Under the pieces are notes generated by a model that searched no databases, was not told where the DNA came from, and saw only the letters and a program-made list of their open reading frames with translations. A stretch of DNA of 5,684 nt from Nitrososphaeraceae archaeon (GTDB lineage Archaea > Thermoproteota > Nitrososphaeria > Nitrososphaerales > Nitrososphaeraceae): contig JASHSN010000096.1 of assembly GCA_030038695.1 (NCBI GenBank), positions 1 to 5,684 on the forward strand. Direction: 5' to 3'. The translations under genes were made by a program, and so were the position numbers. Shown one piece after another: positions 1 to 5,462 of this stretch (positions are counted from its first letter, which is position 1; the number at the start of each line of letters is the position of its first letter).

Positions 1-77
1 GAAAATTTCATAACATGACTAAGGAGTTGGTCATGAAAGCATCATTGTATAACATGTTTGTTGCTATGAAGATGTAG
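1..77 (+). CDS. Possible C-terminal tail of a gene entering from the left
   Basis: The reading frame is open from the window edge and stops at TAG 75-77, giving about 25 residues ending in KASLYNMFVAMKM. A start inside it at ATG 33, preceded by AAGGAG, would give only a 13-residue peptide, so a tail of a longer protein is the better reading. A transposase tail is conceivable because a terminal-inverted-repeat-like sequence follows at 106-125, but the residues alone do not identify a family. Confidence 0.25.
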   Translation, partial: KFHNMTKELVMKASLYNMFVAMKM

Positions 78-105
78 ACGGATAGATAGAGTACGAAGTA
101 ATAAG

Positions 106-125
106 TGAATTGTGCAACAGAGCTC
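106..125. mobile_element. Possible IS terminal inverted repeat (right end)
   Basis: The sequence TTGTGCAACAGAGCTC lies about 30 bases after the stop of the partial ORF at the left edge. Read on the minus strand it begins GAGCTCTGTTGCACAA, which recalls the ends of some IS5-like elements. The matching left end would be outside the window, so neither the pairing nor a target duplication can be checked. This is an inference from position and sequence style. Confidence 0.2.
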
Positions 126-194
126 ATTCTACTAGAGACTTTTTACTGTTGACGTACTTCATAAGCAAGCCTCATTTCAACCTAGTCACTAATT

Positions 195-395
195 CTATCC
201 CCGAACCAATCCTACTGCGATGCCGGCTGAAACACTAGATGCTAGCAGAATCCCAATATTTGATAGTGTTCCTGGATGATCGTTTACCTAACCTTGGCCC
301 ATCATTGGTTCTTGGTGTAGAGCGTTGGAAGCTTTCCTCAACTCTAAGAGGTTTATGGTCGCAGCACTGCTCCGTACTAATAGCAAAAAGTATAG
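195..395 (-). pseudogene. Decayed membrane-protein fragment, family unknown
   Basis: On the minus strand one frame runs from 395 to the stop at 197-195 with a single internal TAG at 290-288. Its first half reads LLLVRSSAATINLLELRKAS and then NALHQEPMMGQG before the stop. Its second half reads VNDHPGTLSNIGILLASSVS and continues AGIAVGLVRG, a plausible transmembrane helix. The frame ends at another stop just above 395. A different frame there (SVTLAILFA) could supply an earlier hydrophobic stretch through a frameshift. The composition looks coding on both sides of the TAG, so a nonsense mutation in an abandoned gene is the simplest reading. I do not recognise the family. It diverges from the gene starting at 420. 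Confidence 0.35.
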
Positions 396-396
396 C
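391..396 (+). promoter_or_regulatory. Possible TATA box for the 420-739 gene
   Basis: TATAGC lies about 27 bases before the ATG at 420, the distance expected for a leaderless archaeal transcript. No Shine-Dalgarno precedes that ATG. The match is weak and overlaps the decayed minus-strand fragment. Confidence 0.25.
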
Positions 397-419
397 TAGC
401 GTTACCGAATAATCTAAAA

Positions 420-739
420 ATGACTGATAATAATCAGAAAATTCCTCCGAATGCAACAATAAGGCAGGAGTACGTGAAGTGTTGGTAATCCCGATTGTCA
501 AAATCAACAGCTGGTCCATATCTCTATGCTTATATCTCTATGCTTATTGGAAACATTGCAAGAAACTAAACAAAAGATATGTAGGAAAGAATTTCGAGGT
601 TTTTCGCCTTAGAAACCTAGCAAAGCAAATAAAACATAAGCCAAGCCTGTTAATCGAGTTCAAGTTTATAGAACAACAGGTTAGCAAAGGTAATGTAATA
701 GCCAAACAATACCTAGAGAAATTAAAGAGAAAAGATTAG
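420..739 (+). pseudogene. Short CGxxxC...HGPYLYAYW-type protein, broken by three lesions
   Basis: From ATG 420 the frame reads MTDNNQKIPPNATIRQEYVK, then Cys-Trp and a TAA at 486. Removing one T at 482/483 gives KCGNPDCQNQQ. Adding one base between 511 and 512 gives HGPYLY. Removing one copy of a 14-bp tandem repeat (518-545) continues into AYWKHCKKLNKRYVGK and on to the stop at 737-739. The restored protein has about 100 residues: a CGNPDC pair, HGPYLYAYW, a KRYVGK strand and a Lys-rich helical tail. From memory this resembles short archaeal and bacterial proteins of the DUF6788 type, often found near mobile or accessory genes, whose function is unknown. A GTG at 479 with AGGAG eight bases upstream could start an 86-residue product, but the AGGAG codes for RQE of the longer frame and is probably coincidental. 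Confidence 0.6.
518..545. repeat. 14-bp perfect tandem duplication
   Basis: ATATCTCTATGCTT occurs twice back to back at 518-531 and 532-545. Fourteen is not a multiple of three, so the duplication shifts the frame of the gene at 420-739 exactly in its GPYLYAYW motif. It looks like a replication-slippage scar. Confidence 0.9.
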
Positions 740-948
740 TATCGATTGGGCACACAGGGCATTAATCAACAGTATTCGTCAGCAAAGAATGTTAAAGATG
801 ATGACAATAACAGATAACAGGCATTTCAGCTATCAAAACGGTTATACTCTACATATTTTTATTATACTGATTCTTTGTGTCTCTGTTTAGGAAGTTGAAT
901 GCATTATTTCATCACTCTTGATAGTCCCGACAGAATTCACTAATCAAA
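740..948. other. Intergenic stretch without recognisable genes
   Basis: No frame of useful length, no recognisable RNA and no clear terminator is visible between the broken gene ending at 739 and the DUF190 stop at 949-951. Confidence 0.5.
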
Positions 949-1275
949 TTAGAACACTTCAACTTCATGCAAACTTAAAACACCATTATCGTTAACCATT
1001 CTCTTAATCTGAGGAAGCAAAGGCTCCATCTTAGATTTTTCTTCGATAACTTCTATTACCAATGGCATACTGATCGTTATTCCCTCAAGATGAATCGTAG
1101 ATCTACGCCGTTTCCCAAAGCCGTCAACACCAGTCCAGACTGTTGCACCAGAAACTTTAGCGCTCATCAAAAATTCTATCAATGCCTTGTGCAATGGCTT
1201 GCCGTGGAATTGATCATTTCTCTTTATCCTTATTATGAGACACCACATTTTCATCTTGGTCATACTATATCTCAT
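949..1275 (-). CDS. DUF190 family protein (PII-like fold)
   Basis: This 108-residue protein has the full DUF190 layout. A first beta strand (LIIRIKRNDQ, about 13-22) is followed by GKPLHKALIEFLMSAKVSGA (25-44), TVWTGVDGFGKRR, the strand-and-helix part MPLVIEVIEEKSKMEPLLPQ, and the terminal strand GVLSLHEVEVF. The family folds like PII/GlnB signalling proteins and is often encoded beside crcB. Its biochemical role is not established. Here the ATG at 1275 overlaps the TGA of the crcB remnant (TGATG), so the two were translationally coupled. ATG 1275 is preferred over the TTG at 1278 for that reason, and ATG 1263 is a further alternative. The gene looks intact although its partner channel gene is truncated. 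Confidence 0.85.
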   Translation of the reverse strand: MRYSMTKMKMWCLIIRIKRNDQFHGKPLHKALIEFLMSAKVSGATVWTGVDGFGKRRRSTIHLEGITISMPLVIEVIEEKSKMEPLLPQIKRMVNDNGVLSLHEVEVF

Positions 1276-1493
1276 CAATCACCCCTGAGAATTATAAGAC
1301 TAGCCAAAGCCCTTCCTCCGATCAAAAAGCCTAACGACAATAGAACGTTGGTCAGTACGTTGATTGTCGCGATATAATATAGTCTGTTATCAAGTAAGTT
1401 GCTTGTTTCAAGAGCGAATGAAGACATTGTAGTGAGTGAACCACAGAATCCAACCGCAACTAGGATTGAATATTTTGTATCTAAATTCCACTT
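1275..1493 (-). pseudogene. crcB: CrcB/Fluc fluoride channel, C-terminal half only
   Basis: One minus-strand frame (TAA at 1496-1494, then 72 codons to TGA 1277-1275) encodes the second half of a CrcB fluoride exporter. It reads SILVAVGFCGSLTTMSSFAL, then ETSNLL and a final hydrophobic helix around NVLTNVLLSLGFLIGGRALA. The GFCGSLTT-S-F signature marks the third helix, which carries the central sodium site and the pore phenylalanine region in this family. Complete CrcB proteins have about 120-130 residues and four helices, so roughly the first two helices are missing. The sequence immediately upstream belongs to a DUF1059 gene in another frame. There is no start codon with a ribosome site at the break, so a functional channel is unlikely. 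It is followed by DUF190, its usual partner, with a one-base overlap. Confidence 0.75.
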
Positions 1494-1596
1494 TTATGCC
1501 ATGTTGCGTTGCATCTCTTAAAACATCTTCTTCTGTTTCGCCTTTTGCAACGTAATCGCAATCACATCCAGCGTCTCGACAAGATAATGTCTTCAT
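1408..1596 (-). pseudogene. DUF1059 small protein, 3' end replaced by crcB sequence
   Basis: From ATG 1596 the frame starts MKTLSCRDAGCDCDYVAKGE and continues TEEDVLRDATQHGIKVEF (to about 1483). This is the typical Cys-rich opening and helix of DUF1059 proteins, which usually have about 55-60 residues and no known function. After about residue 38 the frame enters crcB DNA in the wrong register and yields an unrelated tail up to the TGA/TAG region near 1408 (62 residues in total). The last third of the DUF1059 domain is therefore lost. A chimeric 62-residue peptide could still be made, but its tail is the wrong-frame reading of a channel gene, so this is called a deletion fusion. Confidence 0.65.
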
Positions 1597-1622
1597 AATT
1601 GCATTAACGATGGAGACTTGTT

Positions 1623-1748
1623 TTAGTCTTTCGTTGTTATGGGTAGGTTTCCAGCTTCATATTTTCTATTCCCTTGAGAATCAGGATACCAATCTCCATA
1701 TAGTTTTGCTGCGACAAGCGTATATTTTTCAGCGGCTGACCAGACCAT
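1623..1748 (-). CDS. 41-codon orphan ORF or gene fragment, unrecognised
   Basis: ATG 1748 to TAA 1625-1623 encodes MVWSAAEKYTLVAAKLYGDW followed by YPDSQGNRKYEAGNLPITTK and a final Asp. The frame opens only seven codons further upstream. The residue mix looks like the end of a folded, perhaps secreted, protein rather than random translation. There is no Shine-Dalgarno, no recognised family and no complete domain. It sits directly beyond the degenerate end of the CRISPR remnant. It could be a relic of a longer gene cut at the CRISPR boundary, or chance. Confidence 0.25.
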   Translation of the reverse strand: MVWSAAEKYTLVAAKLYGDWYPDSQGNRKYEAGNLPITTKD

Positions 1749-1759
1749 GACGCTAACGT

Positions 1760-1855
1760 CAAATATACGTCAAATAGTTCGATTCAAACACAGATGAAAG
1801 CATTTAAACTAACTTATTCCACTCCCTTTCAATCCTATAATAGTTCGATTCAAAC
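1760..1855 (-). CRISPR. Minimal CRISPR remnant: two repeats, one 36-base spacer
   Basis: The complete repeat is 1826-1855 (30 bases, plus strand CTTTCAATCC ... GTTCGATTCAAAC). On the minus strand it starts GTTTGAATCG and ends in ATTGAAAG, the classic 8-base crRNA 5' handle of archaeal type I/III repeats. A second copy at 1760-1789 shares 17 identical bases (AATAGTTCGATTCAAAC, 1773-1789 and 1839-1855), but its other half is degenerate. The gap at 1790-1825 is 36 bases, a normal archaeal spacer length. Read on the minus strand, the perfect repeat comes first and the last repeat is spoiled at its 3' end, as usual for the leader-distal end of an array. No cas genes are in the window, and only 71 bases separate the array from the pncB start, so the leader is short or lost. 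Two repeats are few, but repeat length, spacer length and handle all agree. Confidence 0.6.
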
Positions 1856-1890
1856 TTCTGATTCCTCGATAAATATGGTCAGGAAAAGGA

Positions 1891-1898
1891 TATAGATT
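1891..1898 (+). promoter_or_regulatory. Possible TATA box for pncB
   Basis: TATAGATT lies 29-36 bases before the TTG at 1927. Transcription would begin near 1918-1922, giving a very short leader. This is consistent with the absence of a Shine-Dalgarno before 1927. Confidence 0.35.
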
Positions 1899-1926
1899 CA
1901 CTAACCAATAATTAGCTGGTTCCATT

Positions 1927-3330
1927 TTGGAAGGGCTCTTGGGAAATGTGGATGCACGAAATCTTGCACTTGCTACAGATCTTTATGAGTTGACAATGGC
2001 TGCTGCCTACTACAATTCTGATTGTCATCACACAAAGGGTATATTTGAAATGTTTGTCCGAAAACTACCAAGGAAGAGATCCTATCTAGTAACATGTGGT
2101 CTTGAACAGGCGCTTTATTTTCTTATGAATGTAAGGTTCAACGAAGAAGAGTTGTCTTATCTAAAATCTCTAGAAGTATTCAAATATGTAGGAGAAGATT
2201 TTTTTGAGTATCTCGGAAACTTCAAATTCACAGGTACTGTTTGGGCAGTTCCTGAGGGCACTATTTTGTTTCCTAACGAACCAATCATAAGGATTGAAGC
2301 TCCTATCATCGAAGCACAAATAGTTGAAACTTACCTTTTATCTATGATAAATTTTCAAAGCCTGATTGCTAGTAAGGCATCACGAATAGTTACCGCTGCA
2401 AAAGGAAAGTCCATAATAGAGTTTGGTTCAAGGCGCGCCCATGGCCCACAAGCAGCCCTTCTAGCAGCCAGAGCAAGCTACATAGCGGGTTGCGCGGGTA
2501 CTTCAAACGCTCTAGCAGGATATAAGTTCGGAATCCCTATCTTTGGAACAAGTGCCCACTCTTTAATAATGAGTTTTGAAAAAGAAGTAGAAGCATTTAA
2601 ACAATTTAAAAAGATATTCCCATCAGGTTATTTGCTGGTTGACACTTATGATACCATCGCTGCTATAAAAAAGATAATTAAATCTGGAATAAATACAGCG
2701 GGAATAAGACTTGATAGTGGAGATTTGTATTACTTAAGTGTAGAAGCTAGGAGTTTGCTTGATAGTGCCCCTGGTGGAGACTATGCTAATACAAAGATCA
2801 TGGCTAGCGGAGACCTCAATGAGTATCAGATTCATGATTTGCTTAATAGGGGTGCACCGATTGACACCTTTGGAGTTGGGACGGAGCTTAGCACATCGAG
2901 AGATGATCCGGCTATGAATGGAGTTTACAAATTAGTTGCAATTAAAGAACCCTCATCAGCACTATGTAATAATGAAGAGGAAGTTGAGGAAAGAATAATC
3001 TATAAAATTAAGACCAGTTCTGGGAAGAGATCATACCCTGGTCCTAAGCAAGTATATAGAATATTTGAAAATGGATTAATAAAAAACGATCTTATTAAAT
3101 TAGAAAACGAGGACAAACCGGTTAATTCGCTTCCTCTTTTGGAAAAAATTTTTGATAATGGAGAAATATTGTTAAAGATGTCCTCAATAAAAGAGATTCA
3201 AAGATTTCATTTACATCAAATAAAGACTCTTCCTCCGAAATTTCTTGATTTAGATTTTATACCAGAAACCTTCCCTGTCTCTTATAGCAAACAATTAGAA
3301 GTCAAAAATAGAGAATTTGAACCTCAATAA
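1927..3330 (+). CDS. pncB: Nicotinate phosphoribosyltransferase
   Basis: The enzyme joins nicotinate to PRPP with ATP to form nicotinate mononucleotide (EC 6.3.4.21), the committed step of NAD salvage in the cytoplasm. The 467 residues cover the whole family. LATDLYELTM lies near 15-24 with Tyr20. EFGSRRAHGP at 165-174 and GTSAHS at 207-212 follow, with His211 at the position of the autophosphorylated histidine. The phosphate-binding parts DTYDT (239-243) and GIRLDSGDL (259-267) come next, then GVGTELSTS (316-324). The C-terminal part has GKRSYPGPKQVYR and a late LPP...FP-S segment. The start is uncertain. TTG 1927 follows an in-frame stop at 1909 and has no Shine-Dalgarno. TTG 1939 and GTG 1948 are downstream of GGAAGG (1929-1934), and all three leave the catalytic domain complete. 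It converges with the nicotinamidase gene, which makes its substrate. Confidence 0.93.
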   Translation: MEGLLGNVDARNLALATDLYELTMAAAYYNSDCHHTKGIFEMFVRKLPRKRSYLVTCGLEQALYFLMNVRFNEEELSYLKSLEVFKYVGEDFFEYLGNFKFTGTVWAVPEGTILFPNEPIIRIEAPIIEAQIVETYLLSMINFQSLIASKASRIVTAAKGKSIIEFGSRRAHGPQAALLAARASYIAGCAGTSNALAGYKFGIPIFGTSAHSLIMSFEKEVEAFKQFKKIFPSGYLLVDTYDTIAAIKKIIKSGINTAGIRLDSGDLYYLSVEARSLLDSAPGGDYANTKIMASGDLNEYQIHDLLNRGAPIDTFGVGTELSTSRDDPAMNGVYKLVAIKEPSSALCNNEEEVEERIIYKIKTSSGKRSYPGPKQVYRIFENGLIKNDLIKLENEDKPVNSLPLLEKIFDNGEILLKMSSIKEIQRFHLHQIKTLPPKFLDLDFIPETFPVSYSKQLEVKNREFEPQ

Positions 3331-3444
3331 CAAGAGTAATGTGTTCGTAGTTAAGATCAAAGAAATGTATATTTAGACTAATTGGTATTACCTCTGAACC
3401 TCGAACCTAAATTATTCACAATTGCTTTACAAAGAACAAATCTT

Positions 3445-3481
3445 GTTGAACTGACCATGTAATGATAATGATCATTTCAAC
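3445..3481. terminator. Stem-loop between the convergent salvage genes
   Basis: GTTGAACTGA (3445-3454) and TCATTTCAAC (3472-3481) form a 10-bp stem with one mismatch around a 17-base loop. It lies in the 190-base gap between two converging stop codons, where a bidirectional terminator is expected. No strong T run follows on either strand, so the terminator role is inferred from position only. Confidence 0.3.
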
Positions 3482-3520
3482 TTTTGAACAGAAGTGTAGT
3501 AATACCGTACTTTGACATCT

Positions 3521-4144
3521 TTAGTCATTTGCTGATGCTGAGATCCTTTTCAAAATATCGGATACCTTTTCTACCCTTGCACCATAATTTTGCTTCATAT
3601 ATTCCAGACCAGCTACATGATCATCCCCGGTAAAAGCTTCCACCCCATCTTCTGCCACTATAATTGCATATCCTCTTACAAATGCATCATATGCAGTATG
3701 TTTAACGCATATGTGTGTATGAACTCCCGTAATAATGATGGTATCAACACCTTTTCCGTTATAGGTCCCTTTCAGTAAACTACTTAAGGAAGTTCCATCA
3801 AAGGAGCTATATCTTCTCTTTGGGATCTTATAATCATTAACAGATGGTATTAATTCTTCTATGACTTTAGCTCCATCTGTTTCTTTCATCGCGTGCGGAC
3901 CCCATAGTTTAAGCTCATATTTATCTATAGGAAGATGTTCGTCATTACAATAGAATATGGGTATATTATTTTGTCTTGCTTTTTCTAATAACAATTTTAT
4001 TTTGGGTATTATCTGTGCGGCTCTATCACATTTTAGATTTCCGTGTATGAAATCATTTAACATATCATTTACTAGAATAGCATACCTATGTTTTTGTTGA
4101 TATTCATACTTATTATTGTATTCGTTGCCCAATGACGTTGTCAT
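3521..4144 (-). CDS. pncA: Nicotinamidase-type isochorismatase-fold hydrolase
   Basis: This 207-residue cysteine hydrolase most likely converts nicotinamide to nicotinate and ammonia. The triad of the family is visible: Asp27 in AILVNDMLNDF, Lys109 in YKIPKRRYSSFDGT, and the nucleophile Cys146 in ITGVHTHICVKHTAYDAF. Metal ligands are also in place as Asp68 and His70 (CNDEH) and His84 (WGPHAM), which favours a nicotinamidase over other isochorismatase-fold enzymes. The chosen ATG 4144 has AAGGA five bases upstream. The frame stays open to 4228, but the extra 28 residues are cysteine-rich and lack family resemblance. The usual VVD at the first catalytic position is VND here. It faces pncB tail to tail. 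A TATA-like ATATATTTG at about 4212-4220 may be its promoter. Confidence 0.88.
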   Translation of the reverse strand: MTTSLGNEYNNKYEYQQKHRYAILVNDMLNDFIHGNLKCDRAAQIIPKIKLLLEKARQNNIPIFYCNDEHLPIDKYELKLWGPHAMKETDGAKVIEELIPSVNDYKIPKRRYSSFDGTSLSSLLKGTYNGKGVDTIIITGVHTHICVKHTAYDAFVRGYAIIVAEDGVEAFTGDDHVAGLEYMKQNYGARVEKVSDILKRISASAND

Positions 4145-4323
4145 TTTTTCCTTATTTGATGCACATACGTAGCACAATATCCTAATGTAATCGTTTTCGA
4201 GTCCAATCCGACAAATATATGGCAGCATCTCCTAACCTGTTTAAACAAGTCTATGTACCTAGGATTTTGTAGAGTAGTACTTACCTGTTTTGAAGTGGAG
4301 AAGTCCATTGAAATACTTTTCTG
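4145..4323. other. Gap upstream of pncA
   Basis: This holds the presumed pncA leader and promoter (TATA-like sequence around 4212-4220, about 70 bases before the ATG) and otherwise nothing recognisable. The minus-strand frame through 4145-4228 is probably untranslated leader. Confidence 0.35.
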
Positions 4324-4761
4324 TCATAACGATTCAATATAAGACGCCGCTAACTCAAGAAGATTTTTAGATTCTTCAATCCATCTCTTTCTTGTTTCGT
4401 TGTCTGTTTCCTTTTTTGCACGAAAAAGAGATATCTTAGCTCTTACACATGCCTTTATTACGACTATCAATTTGATATGGCAATTCTCCAGTTATTCCTA
4501 TATTTCTAATACTTTTATTTAACATGATGTCTAATGCATTCCTGATGCTGGACTTGCCGCTAACCGATAATAGTTGAGAAGCGAATTCCTTTACAGGAAT
4601 ACTTAGATTAGCTTTGCTATTAGTGGCAGAATATCTCTTATTGCAAGCGATGCTGCTATTCTTAAACTAGTAGTCTCTTCTATATCATCACTTTTTGCTA
4701 CTATGGGAACAAAAGCAAATCCCCGTTCTTTCCCCCTGATGATGACCGGGTCAAGTTTCAT
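4324..4761 (-). pseudogene. Unrecognised 145-codon gene with two compensating frameshifts
   Basis: ATG 4761 and TGA 4326-4324 are in the same frame, 145 codons apart, but the middle third is readable only in another frame. The first part reads MKLDPVIIRGKERGFAFVPI and continues to SLRIAASLAIRDILPLIAK. One added base in the A triplet at 4613-4615 joins it to ANLSIPVKEFASQLLSVSGK and SSIRNALDIML. One removed base near 4469-4476 joins that to LIVVIKACVRAKISLFRAKK, ending in RWIEESKNLLELAASYIESL. All three parts have coding-like composition, and the final frame is restored. No signal peptide or membrane segment is evident, the tail is helical and charged, and no family is recognised. Real mutation followed by compensation is possible, as are two sequence errors. 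A programmed frameshift is unlikely because two would be needed. The middle frame shift lies outside long homopolymers. Confidence 0.55.
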
Positions 4762-5049
4762 GTGCCTATTTGACAGATAGAGATCCAGCGATCGCTTTAA
4801 GCGATTCGGTGTTATTGGGATTAGAACACTTTCGAGGGTCTGAGGGAGAATGGTGTCTTATAGTTATCTGTAAGTCCTATGCTAGACTGGCTACAAGAAC
4901 GACTAGGCCTGGAATTAGGGAGAAGGTCGAAAAAAGACCTATTTTAAAAATCTGCTTGACATATGGATACAACGTCATGCTAACCTTACTCCTTTCTTCT
5001 TGTTTTAATAGTCTCCAAGAGATCGAGGTTGAAATTGAAAAAGATGGTT
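4762..5049. other. Spacer without a supported gene
   Basis: The plus strand has a frame from TTG 4770 to 5081, but it has no ribosome site and no recognisable motif, and it runs into the PadR gene from the opposite side. The minus strand has a 33-codon hydrophobic ORF (ATG 4979, opening MTLYPYVKQIFKIGLFSTFS) with AAAGGAG upstream, which is too little to call. A short palindrome, ATCGCTTTAAGCGAT, lies at 4791-4805. Confidence 0.3.
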
Positions 5050-5360
5050 TTAGGGAAAAATCCCGAGAAATGTTCTTATAAATCTGCGTTTAGCAATTCT
5101 TAGTGCGTTTCTTCCTCTCTCCGTCAGACTATATACTATCATCTTGCCTTCTTTCTCCTCGCTAATAATAAATCCTATTTCTCGAAGACTTTTTAGTGCT
5201 GGATAAATCGTTCCAGGACTAGGTTTTTCTCCCTTCCGTTTTGCAATCTCTTCTGCGAGTTCCTGTCCATGCATTGGATTTTTGAAAGTAGAAATAGGAT
5301 TAGGAAGCCTAGCATACCCCTCATATCACAGCAATAATTATCACCAGAAAATCTTCTCAT
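5050..5360 (-). pseudogene. PadR-family transcriptional regulator with one apparent frameshift
   Basis: The protein starts MRRFSGDNYCCDMRGMLGFL (ATG 5360; ATG 5324 is the alternative) and continues ILFLLSK, then breaks. From 5274 the next frame gives MHGQELAEEIAKRKGEKPSP, GTIYPALKSLREIGFIISEE, and a wing EGKMIVYSLTERGRNALR. Adding one A to the A5 run (plus-strand T run 5279-5283) makes LSKNPMHGQELAEEI, exactly the PadR N-terminal helices. The restored length is about 103 residues, normal for short archaeal PadR repressors with a winged helix. As written, the downstream frame alone (74 residues) lacks the first helix of the winged helix. The lesion could be a sequencing error, since it is in a homopolymer, or a real loss. 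The gene diverges from the small protein at 5463, and the space between carries a likely PadR operator. Confidence 0.75.
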
Positions 5361-5374
5361 ATGGCAATATAATG

Positions 5375-5431
5375 TATTGGATATCAGATATATATAAATA
5401 CACTCAACAACTATATATCGTATGTCCAATA
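5375..5431. promoter_or_regulatory. Long inverted repeat, likely PadR operator over both promoters
   Basis: The left arm 5375-5394 (core TTGGATATCAGATATATA) and the right arm 5412-5431 (core TATATATCGTATGTCCAA) are inverted copies, matching at 17 of 20 positions, with 17 bases between them. Each arm covers a TATA element: TATATAAA (5391-5398) for the plus-strand small gene, and GATATATAG read on the minus strand (5419-5411) for the PadR gene. A bound repressor dimer pair would block both divergent transcripts, as in autoregulated PadR systems. The binding role is inferred. The repeat itself is seen directly. Confidence 0.55.
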
Positions 5432-5445
5432 TGTACAATGAAATT

Positions 5446-5454
5446 AGGAGGTGA
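5446..5454 (+). promoter_or_regulatory. Strong Shine-Dalgarno of the small gene
   Basis: AGGAGGTGA is a nine-base complement of the 16S rRNA 3' end. It lies eight bases before the TTG at 5463 and decides that start over the in-frame GTG at 5451, which is itself part of the ribosome site. Confidence 0.75.
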
Positions 5455-5462
5455 ATAGTGAT

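Noticed and set aside
235..519. 94-residue minus-strand ORF opening MDQLLILTIG
   Set aside because: Its first third is antisense to the recognisable HGPYLYAYW-type gene, and below 395 another frame reads better as a membrane protein. It is a mixture of shadows.
1090..1377. 95-residue plus-strand ORF
   Set aside because: It lies antisense to DUF190 and crcB coding sequence and has no motif of its own.
1686..1715. Possible third, decayed CRISPR repeat
   Set aside because: It matches 15 of 30 positions with CAATC and ATAGTT in register, and lies 44 bases from the next repeat. The match is weak and lies within the 41-codon ORF, so chance cannot be excluded.
1773..1855. tRNA T-arm reading of GTTCGATTC
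   Set aside because: The flanks do not pair as a T stem, and no acceptor or anticodon arm is present. The CRISPR repeat explains both copies.
3590..3778. 62-residue plus-strand ORF
   Set aside because: It is antisense to the nicotinamidase gene, which has all catalytic residues.
4770..5081. 103-residue plus-strand ORF starting TTG
   Set aside because: It has no ribosome site and no domain, and it runs into the PadR C-terminus from the opposite strand.
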